Notes: a model not told the origin generated them from the sequence alone. Shown: positions 24,447-34,253, counted from the stretch's first letter. The stretch is DNA of 64,000 nucleotides from Flavobacteriales bacterium (GCA_016705545.1 JADIYA010000001.1:930001-994000), one strand, 5' to 3'. A program made the numbers and translations.

Positions 24447-27161
24447 ATGATGGCGCACAGCCGACTCCTTGCCTTGGCAGCTTTCCTGATTTGCGCAAGT
24501 GCGCATTCCCAGGCCCCAATGATCATGGGCGCAGCAGACTACCATGCCGCCAAGCTTGCAGGTACGTTGGCCCCGGGCGCCATGCCGAGCACCCCTGCTC
24601 CAGAAAGCGATCTGGTACCGCCAGGAGCTGGCGAAGAGCGTGGTGGCGGCCCCGACGATTGCAATTGCTGGATTGAGCCGGACGCCAGTTACACCTTGGC
24701 CATGGCTCCGAATGACGATGGCTCCACCGGCAACTTGCCGCTTCCCTTCACCTTCAACCTGTACGGTGACACGTACACTTCCTGCTTCATCAACAACAAC
24801 GGCAACATCTCATTCCTGCAAGCATTCGGCACATTCAGCGCTACAGCCTTCCCTAACGCGAACAATCGGATGGTGGCACCCTTCTGGGCCGATGTGGATA
24901 CCCGAGGGAATGGCGGACAGGTCTGGTACAAGATCACACCCACTGCCATGTACGTGAACTGGGTGGGCGTGGGCTACTTCAACCAACAGACCGATAAGCG
25001 GAATTGGTTCCAGGTGATCATCACCGATGGCAATGATCCAGTGGTCGGCATTGGGAAGAACGTGAGCTTCTGCTATAAGGACATGCAGTGGACCACCGGC
25101 AGCGCATCGCAGGGCGTCGGCGGTTTCGGCGGCATTCCAGCAACCGTTGGCGCGAACCGCGGCAATGGCACCGACTTCATCCAGTTCGGCCGATTCGATC
25201 ACGCGGGTAGTGATTACGACGGACCGTTCGGCATTCCGGATGGCATCAGCTGGCTAGACTTCAAGAATTTCGTCTACACCACGGTCACCAGCACGCAGAA
25301 CATCCCGCCCATCGCCGCGGGCCTGTACCTCTGCGATACTCTGCGCGCCTGCGTGGGTCAGACCGCAGACCTGGAACTCACCTTTCTCTCACCAGAGAAC
25401 AATCAGACCACGGTGGCCACCTCCAGCGCGCCCACCATCAGCTCATGGACAGAGATCGCCAACACCAGCGGAATCGTGGCCTCTGTCACCGGGCAGTTCA
25501 CGCCCACTGCCGGTGAGATCGGCTTTCACACGGTCACCTTCACCGGCACCGACGATGGCACACCGAATCTCAGTTCCATCATCAACATCGTGATCGAAGT
25601 GACGCCAGCGCCCTCAAGCCCACCAGCTATTGTTGGGCCCGCGGCCATCTGCGCAGGGCAGAGCACCACGCTCACGGCTACAGGCCCCTTCTCGAACTTT
25701 GTTTGGAGCAATGGTCAGAGCGGCCCTTCGATAACCGTGAATCAGCCCGGCACCTTCACCGTGACGGGCGGCACCGGGCTTTGCCAACTCACCTCCCCGC
25801 CCTTCACGGTCTCCATCGTGAACGCGCCTGAGCTCTCCATCTCGGGCCCTGACCTCTATTGTGGTGAGCCGCTCCCCGACCTCACGGCCTCCTTCGGCTA
25901 TGACAGCCTCTTATGGAGCACCGGCGAGACCGACCAGACCGTTTTCGTTGCGGGAGGAACCTACACCGTAACGGGCTACTACCAAGGCTGCGTGAATGTA
26001 TCCGCACCCTTCACTGTGGTGGAGCAGGACCCGGGACCGCCCACGATCAGCGGTGCGCTGCAATACTGCGAAGGCGCCAACACCACGCTGAGCGTGAATG
26101 GCTCGCTCTATGACTTGATCCAATGGAGCACCGGATCCTTCGACGAGTCGATCACGGTCACGGCTGGTTCATACAGCATCACCGCGCAGTTCCTCAATTG
26201 CATCTATGAATCGCAGGTCACTGTGCAGGAGATCGTGCTGCCTCCGGTTTCGATCACCGGTCCGGCGCAGCTCTGTGAAGGAAGCATCGTGAACATCAGC
26301 GCGACACCAGGCTTCGAGACATACACTTGGAACAACAATGCGGTGGGCCAATCCATCAGCGTGCAAGCAGGAACCTACTTCGTGGCAGCCAGCATCGGGC
26401 CCTGTACCACGTTCTCCAACACCTTCACCGTGACGCAGGTGCCAAACCCCGCGCCGGTGATCACAGGGCCGAACTTCAGTTGCGGCGGCACTCCCGTGCT
26501 GCTCGCCACCATCCAGCCTTACCAGAGCTACAACTGGAGCACCGGCAGCACGGCGAGCACCACGCAGAGCGGCAGCGGTTCGGTGACCGTTACCGTGACT
26601 GATGCCAACGGATGCTCAGGCACATCGGCGCCTTATGGCGTGACTGTGGTGAATGACCCCGTTGCTGATTTCGGCACCGACCCGGATTCACCGCAGCCCA
26701 CGGGCACCACCGTGCAGTTCACCGACCTGAGCAACGGACAAGGAAGCGCCATCGTGGATTGGCAGTGGACCTTCGACCCCACGGGCAACGGCAGCGATGA
26801 GCAGTCGCCGGCTTGGACCTATGGCGATCCTGGCCAGTACTGGGTAACGCTCATTGTGATCAACGCCTTCGGGTGCACCGATACCATTACGCAGCGCTAC
26901 GACATCTTCCCGCCCGACATCACCATCCCCAACGTGATTTCGCCCAATGGCGACCGCCAGAACGATTTCTTCGTGATCGACAACATCGAGTTCTGGGTGA
27001 ATGACCTCACGGTGTTCAATCGCTGGGGTCAGAAGGTTTACGAAGCCACCAATTACCGTAACACGTGGAAGGCCGATGACCTGCCCGATGGCACCTACTA
27101 CTATGTGCTCAAGCTCCAGGACAAATCGGAATACACTGGCCATGTGACCGTACTACGATGA
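24447..27161 (+). CDS. Large secreted surface protein: nidogen-like region, Ig-like repeats, PKD, type B T9SS domain
   Basis: A 904-residue protein with a signal peptide (LLALAAFLICASAHSQ). Residues about 75-260 resemble the extracellular NIDO module (LPFTFNLYGDTYTSCFINNN, FPNANNRMVAPFWADVDTRG, NRGNGTDFIQFGRFDHAGSD). From about 390 to 720 there are five or six Ig-like repeats of about 80 residues, each starting with a GP-x-x-x-C-x-G motif (GPAAICAGQSTTLTATGPFS; GPDLYCGEPLPDLTASFGYD; GPAQLCEGSIVNISATPGFE). Next is a PKD domain (ADFGTDPDSPQPTGTTVQFT) and a C-terminal type B domain (ITIPNVISPNGDRQNDFFVI, LTVFNRWGQKVYEATNYRN, YTGHVTVLR). It is likely an adhesin or motility-related surface protein. 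Its stop overlaps the next gene by ATGA. Confidence 0.88.
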   Translation: MMAHSRLLALAAFLICASAHSQAPMIMGAADYHAAKLAGTLAPGAMPSTPAPESDLVPPGAGEERGGGPDDCNCWIEPDASYTLAMAPNDDGSTGNLPLPFTFNLYGDTYTSCFINNNGNISFLQAFGTFSATAFPNANNRMVAPFWADVDTRGNGGQVWYKITPTAMYVNWVGVGYFNQQTDKRNWFQVIITDGNDPVVGIGKNVSFCYKDMQWTTGSASQGVGGFGGIPATVGANRGNGTDFIQFGRFDHAGSDYDGPFGIPDGISWLDFKNFVYTTVTSTQNIPPIAAGLYLCDTLRACVGQTADLELTFLSPENNQTTVATSSAPTISSWTEIANTSGIVASVTGQFTPTAGEIGFHTVTFTGTDDGTPNLSSIINIVIEVTPAPSSPPAIVGPAAICAGQSTTLTATGPFSNFVWSNGQSGPSITVNQPGTFTVTGGTGLCQLTSPPFTVSIVNAPELSISGPDLYCGEPLPDLTASFGYDSLLWSTGETDQTVFVAGGTYTVTGYYQGCVNVSAPFTVVEQDPGPPTISGALQYCEGANTTLSVNGSLYDLIQWSTGSFDESITVTAGSYSITAQFLNCIYESQVTVQEIVLPPVSITGPAQLCEGSIVNISATPGFETYTWNNNAVGQSISVQAGTYFVAASIGPCTTFSNTFTVTQVPNPAPVITGPNFSCGGTPVLLATIQPYQSYNWSTGSTASTTQSGSGSVTVTVTDANGCSGTSAPYGVTVVNDPVADFGTDPDSPQPTGTTVQFTDLSNGQGSAIVDWQWTFDPTGNGSDEQSPAWTYGDPGQYWVTLIVINAFGCTDTITQRYDIFPPDITIPNVISPNGDRQNDFFVIDNIEFWVNDLTVFNRWGQKVYEATNYRNTWKADDLPDGTYYYVLKLQDKSEYTGHVTVLR

Positions 27162-29628
27162 TCAACACCCCCCGCCGAATGATGTTGCGAAGCTGGATCG
27201 CAGTTGGCTTGACCACTGCGGCTCTGACTGCCAATGCGCAGGAGTATTACATGAACCAGCCGACTGTGAATGCCTGCCAAGGGGCATTCCTGGATAGCAA
27301 TGGCAACGGCGGCCCTTACGGTGACAATGAGAATTTCACCTCGGTGATCTGCCCCGATGGAACAGGGCCCGCCATCTCGCTGCAATGGGTGATCTTCAAT
27401 CTGAGCTCGGCTGGGGTGTCGCCGAATGATCAGATGAGCATCTATGATGGGGACAACACAAGCGCTCCTCTGATCGGCACGTGGGTGGCGGGCGACAATC
27501 CCGGAATCATCTCGGCGAGCTTCGCCAACCCGACGGGCTGTCTCACGGTGGTCTTTACCAGCAACGGCACCGGCACGGGCGATTTCGCAGCCAACATCAC
27601 CTGCTTCCAACCCTGTGAGCCACCTACGGCCGTGGCCACCTTCGGCAGCGCCATCCCATTGCTGGCGTGCCAGGGCGAGGAAATCACATTCAATGCCAGC
27701 GCATCGACAGCAGCGAGCGGCTTCAACATTGAACAGTACATCTGGGAATTCGCCGACGGCACGGTTGACAGCACCAGCGGAGAAGTGGTTACGCACGCAT
27801 TCACGGATCCCGCCGAATACGTTGTGCAGGTCACGGTGGTCGACGACAACGACTGCGCCAGCGTAAACGTGGTTGATCTGCAGGTTCTCGTCAGCACCAC
27901 GCCGCTCTTCACGGGAACAACGGGCGACACCACAATCTGCCAAGGCGATTCGTTGCCATTGGTCTCAGACCCCACCGCTGTAACCTGGTCCGCTTTGCCG
28001 GAAAGCAACTTGGGCGGCGGCTTATTCCTCCCCGACCTGCAGGGCGTCCCGTTCAACACCTCTATCACGTTCACCAATTTCGATCCAGGCCAAACGCTTA
28101 CCGACCCGACCGACCTGCTGAGCGTGTGCGCCACCATGGAGCACAGCTACATGGGCGACCTTGTGATCCAGATTTCTTGTCCGAACGGCCAGACCACTGT
28201 GTTCCACCAGCAAGGCGGCGGCGGCACCTACATCGGTGTGCCAGTTGACGACGAGTCGGAAACGCCAGGGACCTGCTGGGAGTATTGCTGGAGCCCCACC
28301 GCCACCAATGGCACCTGGATCGAGAATGCAGGTGCGACCATTCCGGCAGGCACCTACGAGAGCGTGCAACCCTTCAGCAACCTGATCGGCTGCCCCTTAA
28401 TGGCCAATGGACCTTTACCATTACTGACCTCTTCGCAATCGATAACGGTTACATCTGCGATTGGTCGATCACATTCGATCCGGACCTCTTCCCCAGCCTC
28501 ACAGTATACACGCCAGTGCTCGGGCAAACAGCCGACTCTGCTGCATGGACGGGCCAGAACCTGATCAGCAACCCGAACGACCCATATAGCGCAACGATGG
28601 TGGGTGTCACGCCCGGCACCTTCGAATACAATTTCTCGGTCACGGACAACTTCGGCTGCACTTACGACACCACCATCACCGTGACCGTGACGCCATCCCC
28701 GCAAGCTCCCATCATCATTGGTGGCAATCCTGTTGTGTGCAGCGGCGGCTTGGCGCAGCTTTCCGCTCCGGCGGGCTTCGACACCTACGTCTGGCAACCC
28801 GGCAACCTCTTCGGTTCCAATGTGCAGGTGGGCGCCGGAACCTACACCGTGACAGTTGCCTACGGCAATTGCCCGCTCACTTCGGATCCGCTCACCGTAA
28901 CGGAAGCCCCTGCACCTTCTCCTGTGATCACTGGCCCACCGTTCAGTTGCGGAGGAGCGAACGCAACGCTCTCCACCACGGAGCCCTACGACACCTACGC
29001 CTGGAGCAACCAAGCCACCACGCCCACCATCAACGTAGGCACCGGCACCTACACGGTGACCGTTACCACCGCGCAGGGGTGCTCCGGAGTCTCAGCGCCG
29101 TATCAAGTGCTCGTGGCCAACAATCCGGTAGCGGAGTTCGGCACCAACCCGCAGTCGCCGCAGCCCATGGGCACTACGGTCGACTTCACGGACTTCTCCA
29201 CCATCGCAGGTGGCACCATCACCTCTTGGTCTTGGGACTTCGATGACCAAGGCGCCGGCAGCTCGGTCCCGAATCCCTCGTGGACATTCGAGAACCCTGG
29301 TCAATACGCCGTCACCCTCACCGTGACCACGGCCGATGGCTGCTCGCACTCGGTCACGAACGTCTATGTGATCTTCCCACCGGACATCACCATCCCCAAC
29401 GTGATCACCCCCAACGGCGATCGCGCCAACGATTACTTCGTGATCGACAATATCGAGTATTGGGGGAACGAGCTGGTGATCTACGGCCGATGGGGCAACA
29501 AGGTGTACTCCGCCACCAATTACAAGAACACTTGGAAAGGCGACGATGTACCTGACGGCACCTATTTCTATGTGCTCACCCTGAGCGATAAGTCCGAGCA
29601 CACCGGGCACATCACCGTACTGCGCTGA
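27158..29628 (+). CDS. Second large type B T9SS surface protein: CUB, PKD, P-domain, Ig-like (one frameshift)
   Basis: About 823 residues if one missing base after CCCC near 28396 is restored. Signal peptide: IAVGLTTAALTANAQ. A CUB-like domain follows (NENFTSVICPDGTGPAISLQ, MSIYDGDNTSAPLIGTW, GCLTVVFTSNGTGTGDFAAN), a PKD domain, a proprotein-convertase P-like domain (SVCATMEHSYMGDLVIQISC, then across the break LNGQWTFTITDLFAIDNGYI), Ig-like repeats, a second PKD and a type B domain (ITIPNVITPNGDRANDYFVI, LVIYGRWGNKVYSATNYKN). The last 250 residues closely match those of the preceding protein. Without repair, the first frame ends at 28564 with no sorting domain, so the protein would be secretion-incompetent. 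This is the only frameshift after 13.9 kb. Confidence 0.85.
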
Positions 29629-29653
29629 GCGGTCGAGGCTTTGATCAAGCGAG

Positions 29654-29675
29654 GGCCCTTCCACCGCGAAGGGCC
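29654..29675 (+). terminator. Terminator after the T9SS pair
   Basis: GGCCCTTC (29654-29661) pairs with GAAGGGCC (29668-29675) around a 6-base loop, followed by TTCCTACTTT. It separates the surface-protein genes from metF. Confidence 0.7.
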
Positions 29676-29679
29676 TTCC

Positions 29680-29687
29680 TACTTTAG
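29680..29687 (+). promoter_or_regulatory. Putative -7 element of metF
   Basis: TACTTTAG ends 24 bases before the metF ATG, the same spacing as TACCTTTG before dxs. It abuts the preceding terminator; no TTG is found at the right distance. Confidence 0.35.
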
Positions 29688-29711
29688 CCGCCCTTTGAAA
29701 ACGCCCATCGG

Positions 29712-30665
29712 ATGAAGGTCATCGACCACTTGCGCAAGGCCGACCGCACCCTCTTCAGCTTTGAGATCCTCCCACCGCTGAAGGGGAAGGACATTCGTTC
29801 CATATACGAGGGCATCGACCCACTGATCGAATTCGGCCCGAGCTTCATCAACGTGACCTACCACCGCGAGGAGGTGATCTACAAAGAGAAAGGCAATGGA
29901 CTAACCCAACGCGTGCGCCTGCGGAAGCGGCCGGGCACGGTGGGTATTTGCGCCATGCTCAAAGCCAAGTATGGCATCGACACGGTGCCGCACCTGATCT
30001 GCGGTGGCTTCAGCCAGGAAGAGACCGAGGACGCGCTGATCGAGCTGAACTTCCTGGGCATTGACAACGTGTTGGCGTTGCGCGGCGATGCCATCAAGAA
30101 CGAGGCGCACTTCACGCCGGAACGCGATGGCCATGCGCATGCCGTGGACCTGATCCGGCAGATCAACGGGCTCAACCGCGGCAAGTACCTGCACGAGGAG
30201 GAGCAAGAGGCCGCCCCCACTGACCTGTGCGTGGGCGCAGCTTGCTACCCGGAGAAGCATCCGGAAGCGCTCAATCTCAACGTCGATGTCGCGTATCTGA
30301 AGCAGAAGGTGGATGCGGGTGCCGAGTACCTGGTGACGCAGATGTTCTTCGACAACGCGAAGTATTTCCACTTCGTCGATCTCTGCCGTGAAGCAGGGAT
30401 CATGGTGCCCATCATCCCAGGCCTCAAACCGCTTACCACGCTCAAGCACATCGCCTTCCTGCCGAAGACCTTCCGCGTGGACCTGCCTGATGCCTTCGCG
30501 AACGAATTGGTGAAATGCCGGAGCGACCTTGAGGTGAAGCGCCTCGGCATCGAATGGTGCATCGCGCAAGCGAAGGAGCTTCGGGAGCGCAACGCGCCAT
30601 GCCTGCATTTCTACACCATGGGCAGGAGCGAGGCGGTGCGCGCCGTTGTTGCGGCCGTGCTGTAG
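29712..30665 (+). CDS. metF: 5,10-methylenetetrahydrofolate reductase
   Basis: This 317-residue flavoprotein reduces methylene-THF to methyl-THF for methionine synthesis. It is a TIM barrel with SFEILPPLKG (substrate-binding Glu), FINVTYHRE, VGICAMLKAKYGIDTVPHLI, NVLALRGDAI (the family's LRGD), VGAACYPEKHPEAL, YLVTQMFFDNAKYFHFVDLC (QMFFD) and IPIIPGLKPL-like MVPIIPGLKPLTTLKHIAFL. The length and all hallmark blocks match bacterial MetF. It stands alone after a terminator; metH is not in the window. The M1 peptidase gene starts 26 bases downstream. Confidence 0.96.
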   Translation: MKVIDHLRKADRTLFSFEILPPLKGKDIRSIYEGIDPLIEFGPSFINVTYHREEVIYKEKGNGLTQRVRLRKRPGTVGICAMLKAKYGIDTVPHLICGGFSQEETEDALIELNFLGIDNVLALRGDAIKNEAHFTPERDGHAHAVDLIRQINGLNRGKYLHEEEQEAAPTDLCVGAACYPEKHPEALNLNVDVAYLKQKVDAGAEYLVTQMFFDNAKYFHFVDLCREAGIMVPIIPGLKPLTTLKHIAFLPKTFRVDLPDAFANELVKCRSDLEVKRLGIEWCIAQAKELRERNAPCLHFYTMGRSEAVRAVVAAVL

Positions 30666-30691
30666 GGGCCGCGCCTCCTTACCTTGGCGCT

Positions 30692-32632
30692 ATGCGCGCG
30701 CCTGCATTCTTCATTGCCGCATCGGCACCCTTGCTTATCGCATCGCAGATCTGCTATGACCCCTTGGCCGTCGAGCGTATCGCCGCCGATGAGGCATGCT
30801 GCCATGCGGGCCTTGCGCATCGCCAGGAACGAGGCGAGCCTTCCCGCGGGTACGACATGCTTCATCACCGCCTCGACCTGGTGATTGATCCTTCGGTGCG
30901 CGCCATCTCCGGTATTGTTACCCACCGGATCGCAGCGCTGTCGGAATTGGAGTCCGTTGAGCTCGACCTTAGCAATGCCCTCATCGTCTCCGCAGCCATG
31001 GTTGATGGCGCTGCCGTTGGTTATATGCATACGGACGACAAACTCACCTTGCTGCTGTTCGACCCTATTTCTGAAGGGGAGATTGCCGATGTCTCAGTCG
31101 CCTACGCCGGTGAACCGCCGCAGAACGGATTCGGATCGTTCGCGCAGGCTGAGCATGATGGCGCGCCCATTATCTGGACCCTGAGCGAACCCTATGGCGC
31201 GAAGGATTGGTGGCCATGCAAGCAGGACCTTAACGATAAGGCCGATTCGCTGGACCTGATCGTGACCACCACCACTGGCAACCGCGTGGCAAGCAACGGG
31301 CTGCTGATCGAAGAAGCCGATCTGGGCAATGGGGCGGTGCGCTTCCATTGGCGCCATAGGCACCCGATTGCGTATTACCTCATCGCGCTTGCGGTCACCA
31401 ATTACAGCGTGTTCAGCAACACGGTGCCACTGGCCGATGGCGATGTGGAGGTGCTCAACTACTGCTACCCTGAGAACCTCGGCGCGTGGCAGGGCGCTAG
31501 CAATGACATCGTTGCGCAGCTGCAGCTGTACAGCGAGCTCTTCGGGGCATACCCATTCGCCGATGAGAAATACGGGCATGCGCAGTTCGGCTGGGGCGGC
31601 GGCATGGAGCACCAGACCATGAGCTTCATGGGCGGACTGTGGTATGAGCTCATCGCGCACGAAGCAGCGCATCAGTGGTTCGGCGACCTGGTCACCTGCG
31701 GCAGTTGGCAGGACCTCTGGCTGAATGAAGGCTTCGCCACCTACCTGCAGATGCTCTGCTATGAGCGCCTCGCGCCGCAGTATTGGAAGCCGCAGATCCG
31801 CGCGCGCATGAATCAGGTGACCTCACAGCCCGGCGGCAGCGTGCTCGTCACCGACACGCTGAATATCGCGCGGCTCTTCGATGCGCGCCTCACTTATGCG
31901 AAGGGCGCGCTGCTGCTGCACATGCTGCGGTGGGTGTGCGGCGACGAGGCCTTCTTCCAAGGTGTTCGCGACTACCTCAATGACCCCCTGGTGCGCAATA
32001 GGAGCGCGGTGACCGAGCAGCTCGTGGCGCACTTGGAGGCGGCCAGCGGCGTCAGCCTCGCGGAGTTCATGGAGGATTGGTTCAGCGGCCAGGGATTTCC
32101 CACGTATCAAGTGGTTTGGGCGCAGGCGGCCAATGGCCGGGTGCATGTCGGAATCGACCAAACGACCTCGCACGCGAGTGTTGGCTTCTTCGAGATGCCG
32201 GTGGCCCTGCGCTTCGCCGGCGATGGCCAGGAAGAGCTGGTCCGGCTCGACCATGTGAGCAGTGGGCAACGCTTCGAGTTCGACCTTCCTTTCCAAGCCG
32301 ATTCCGTTCACTTTGACCCTGACCTCTGGATCGTGAGCGGGCAGAACCTCGTACTCAAGTTGCCAGTGGCCGTGTTCGATGACCGCGAGCGTTCATTGAT
32401 CTACCCGAACCCGGCCACCGATGATGCGTGGCTGCATGTTGGCGGGCGCATGAGCGGTGAAGTGCGCCTGGAGGTGATAGATGCCTTGGGCCGGATGGTT
32501 ATTGAGGCCAACCCAGTGGTGGAAGACTTACGTGTTCCGGTGCTAAGTGGGCCCTTGTCGCCCGGCCACTATACCGTGCGTGTCGTCAGCAGCGATGGAG
32601 CCCGCATCGAGCTGCCGTTCATCAAAGGTTAG
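30692..32632 (+). CDS. Secreted M1-family aminopeptidase with type A T9SS tail
   Basis: A 646-residue zinc metallopeptidase. Signal-like N-terminus (FFIAASAPLLIASQ). The exopeptidase motif appears as GGMEHQTMSFMG (a GxMEN variant with His replacing Asn, seen in many Bacteroidota M1 proteins). Zinc motif LIAHEAAHQWFGDLVTC and LNEGFATYLQM supply His, His and Glu, with the catalytic Glu in HEAAH. YAKGALLLHMLRWVCG follows. The C-terminus (YPNPATDDAWLHVGGRMSGE, LEVIDALGRMVIEANPVVED, SPGHYTVRVVSSDGAR) is a type A T9SS sorting domain, so the enzyme should be exported or surface-attached and degrade peptides outside the cell. It converges on lspA with an 11-base overlap. Confidence 0.92.
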   Translation: MRAPAFFIAASAPLLIASQICYDPLAVERIAADEACCHAGLAHRQERGEPSRGYDMLHHRLDLVIDPSVRAISGIVTHRIAALSELESVELDLSNALIVSAAMVDGAAVGYMHTDDKLTLLLFDPISEGEIADVSVAYAGEPPQNGFGSFAQAEHDGAPIIWTLSEPYGAKDWWPCKQDLNDKADSLDLIVTTTTGNRVASNGLLIEEADLGNGAVRFHWRHRHPIAYYLIALAVTNYSVFSNTVPLADGDVEVLNYCYPENLGAWQGASNDIVAQLQLYSELFGAYPFADEKYGHAQFGWGGGMEHQTMSFMGGLWYELIAHEAAHQWFGDLVTCGSWQDLWLNEGFATYLQMLCYERLAPQYWKPQIRARMNQVTSQPGGSVLVTDTLNIARLFDARLTYAKGALLLHMLRWVCGDEAFFQGVRDYLNDPLVRNRSAVTEQLVAHLEAASGVSLAEFMEDWFSGQGFPTYQVVWAQAANGRVHVGIDQTTSHASVGFFEMPVALRFAGDGQEELVRLDHVSSGQRFEFDLPFQADSVHFDPDLWIVSGQNLVLKLPVAVFDDRERSLIYPNPATDDAWLHVGGRMSGEVRLEVIDALGRMVIEANPVVEDLRVPVLSGPLSPGHYTVRVVSSDGARIELPFIKG

Positions 32633-33302
32633 GTGGCGTGTCCGCGGAATTCACGGCCGATGAAGGCGCCTCATCTGGTGTGTTCGGAGCCGGGTCCTCA
32701 GAAGGCGCGTGCTTCATGCGGCGTTGCGCGATGATGAAGAGGAAGATGCCCATGGTGATGGCCGCATCGGCGATGTTGAAGACCGGCTGGAAGAACTCGA
32801 AGTAGGATCCACCGACGCGCGGCAACCATAGGGGGAGCTGCCCGCGCCAGATGGGGAAGTGGAACATGTCCACCACCGCGCCATGGAACAATCCTGCATA
32901 GCCGCCGGCGGCCGGCAGGAATTCAGCGACCTCGTGCGGGGTGCTGGCGCTGAAGAGCAGCCCGTAGAAGGTGCTGTCGATGATGTTACCAAGGGCGCCA
33001 GCGAACACAAGCGAGACGGCGATCACCTGGATCATGGAAGCCTGCTGAGCCACCATGCGGCGCAGTGCGAAGCCGATGCCGAACACGGCAGCAATGCGGA
33101 GCAGCGTCAGCGCCAACTTGCCATACTCCCCTCCGAGCTTCATGCCGAAGGCCATGCCCTCGTTCTCGATGAAATGCAGGTAATACCAGCTATCGAGGTG
33201 CTCCGGTATGTGCTGCCCGATGGTGAAGGTGAGCTTCACCCACACCTTCAGGGCCTGATCGGCCAGCAGCACGAGCAGGATGATGGCGGCAGCGCGCTTC
33301 AA
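32622..33302 (-). CDS. lspA: Lipoprotein signal peptidase
   Basis: This 226-residue inner-membrane aspartyl protease cleaves prolipoprotein signals. Helix 1 reads AAAIILLVLLADQALKVWVK (family motif D-Q-x-x-K), followed by ENEGMAFGMKLGG, then VFAGALGNIIDSTFYG with catalytic Asp 1 and PVFNIADAAITMGIFLFII with catalytic Asp 2. It is longer than E. coli LspA because of a Bacteroidota-type insert between helices 3 and 4 (about 50 residues around PHEVAEFLPAAGGYAGLFHG) and a Pro/Ser-rich tail. Gene order ileS-traR-lspA on one strand is common in Bacteroidota. Confidence 0.96.
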   Translation of the reverse strand: MKRAAAIILLVLLADQALKVWVKLTFTIGQHIPEHLDSWYYLHFIENEGMAFGMKLGGEYGKLALTLLRIAAVFGIGFALRRMVAQQASMIQVIAVSLVFAGALGNIIDSTFYGLLFSASTPHEVAEFLPAAGGYAGLFHGAVVDMFHFPIWRGQLPLWLPRVGGSYFEFFQPVFNIADAAITMGIFLFIIAQRRMKHAPSEDPAPNTPDEAPSSAVNSADTPPNL

Positions 33303-33331
33303 GGCCTTGAGCGGAATAGCGGCCCCAAGAC

Positions 33332-34225
33332 TTAGTTGCCCATCTGCTGCTTGGCCTCGATGCTCAGTGTGGCATGAGGCACCAAGCGCAGGCGCTCCTT
33401 GCTGATCAACCGGCCGGTGACACGGCAGATGCCGTATGTCTTGTTGCGAATGCGCAGCAAGGCGTCCTCGAGGTGCTTAATGAACTTCTCTTGGCGTGCG
33501 GCGAGCTGTGCTGTCTCTTCACGGCTCAGTGTCTCGCTACCATCCTCTATCATCTTGAATGACGGGCTGGTATCGTCGGTGCCGTTGTTGTCCGTGTTGG
33601 CCAAGGTCTGCTTCAGCAGGTCGTAGTCCTTACGGGCCTCGTCGAGCTTCTTCATGATGATCTCGCGGAACTCGTCCAGCTCATCGTCATTGTAGCGGGC
33701 CTTATCGGCGCTTTCCAAGGTGCTTACGTGCTTCTTCACGACCGGCGCGGATACCGGGCGCATGGGTGCTGATACTTGCGTCACCAGCGGTGCAGCCGGC
33801 GCCTTGGGCTCCTTCGCTTCCTTCTTCGCTTCCTTCTTCACAGGCTTTGGGGCGGCCACCGGGGCCGGCTTGGTTACAGGTTTGGCAGCTGCCGGCGCGG
33901 CCTTCACCGGAGCGGCAGGCTTCGGGGCTGGGGCAGCCTTGGCTGGTGCTTTGGCAACGGGCTTCGCGACCGGCTTCACGGGTGCCTTGGATACGGGCTT
34001 AGGTGCAGGCTTGGCCACGGCCTTCTTGGCCACGGGCTTCGCAACCGGTTTGCCCGCGGGTTTCTTCGCAACGGGTTTGCCTGCCGTGGCAGGCTTGGCC
34101 GCCTTCACGGGTTTCGCCTTGGGCTTCGCAGCAGGCTTGCTGGCCTTGCCGGGCTTTTTGGCAGCAGGCTTCGCAGCTTTCTTGGCTACGGGTTTGGCCG
34201 GCTTCTTCGCGATCTTCTTGGCCAT
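33332..34225 (-). CDS. TraR/DksA-type protein with a histone-H1-like Lys/Pro/Ala tail
   Basis: A 297-residue protein. From Met 1 (MAKKIAKKPAKPVAKKAAKP) to about residue 165 it is almost only Lys, Pro, Ala and Val in KPxxK-type repeats. After RYNDDELDEFREIIMKKLDE comes the DksA/TraR coiled coil (EARKDYDLLKQTLANTDNNG, LSREETAQLAARQEKFIKHL) and the C-terminal zinc-finger-like region YGICRVTGRLISKERLRLVP, in which only one of the usual cysteines remains, as in other Bacteroidota members. DksA-like proteins bind the RNA polymerase secondary channel, and the basic tail suggests DNA or RNA contact (inference). Met at 34225 is chosen because it follows the -7 box and begins the basic tail. Confidence 0.88.
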   Translation of the reverse strand: MAKKIAKKPAKPVAKKAAKPAAKKPGKASKPAAKPKAKPVKAAKPATAGKPVAKKPAGKPVAKPVAKKAVAKPAPKPVSKAPVKPVAKPVAKAPAKAAPAPKPAAPVKAAPAAAKPVTKPAPVAAPKPVKKEAKKEAKEPKAPAAPLVTQVSAPMRPVSAPVVKKHVSTLESADKARYNDDELDEFREIIMKKLDEARKDYDLLKQTLANTDNNGTDDTSPSFKMIEDGSETLSREETAQLAARQEKFIKHLEDALLRIRNKTYGICRVTGRLISKERLRLVPHATLSIEAKQQMGN

Positions 34226-34253
34226 GGCGGCGGGGGGTTCGTTAAAAGATCCG

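Noticed and set aside
28380..28410. Programmed ribosomal frameshift in the second T9SS protein
   Set aside because: There is no slippery heptamer or downstream structure visible; a missing base in the C run is simpler.
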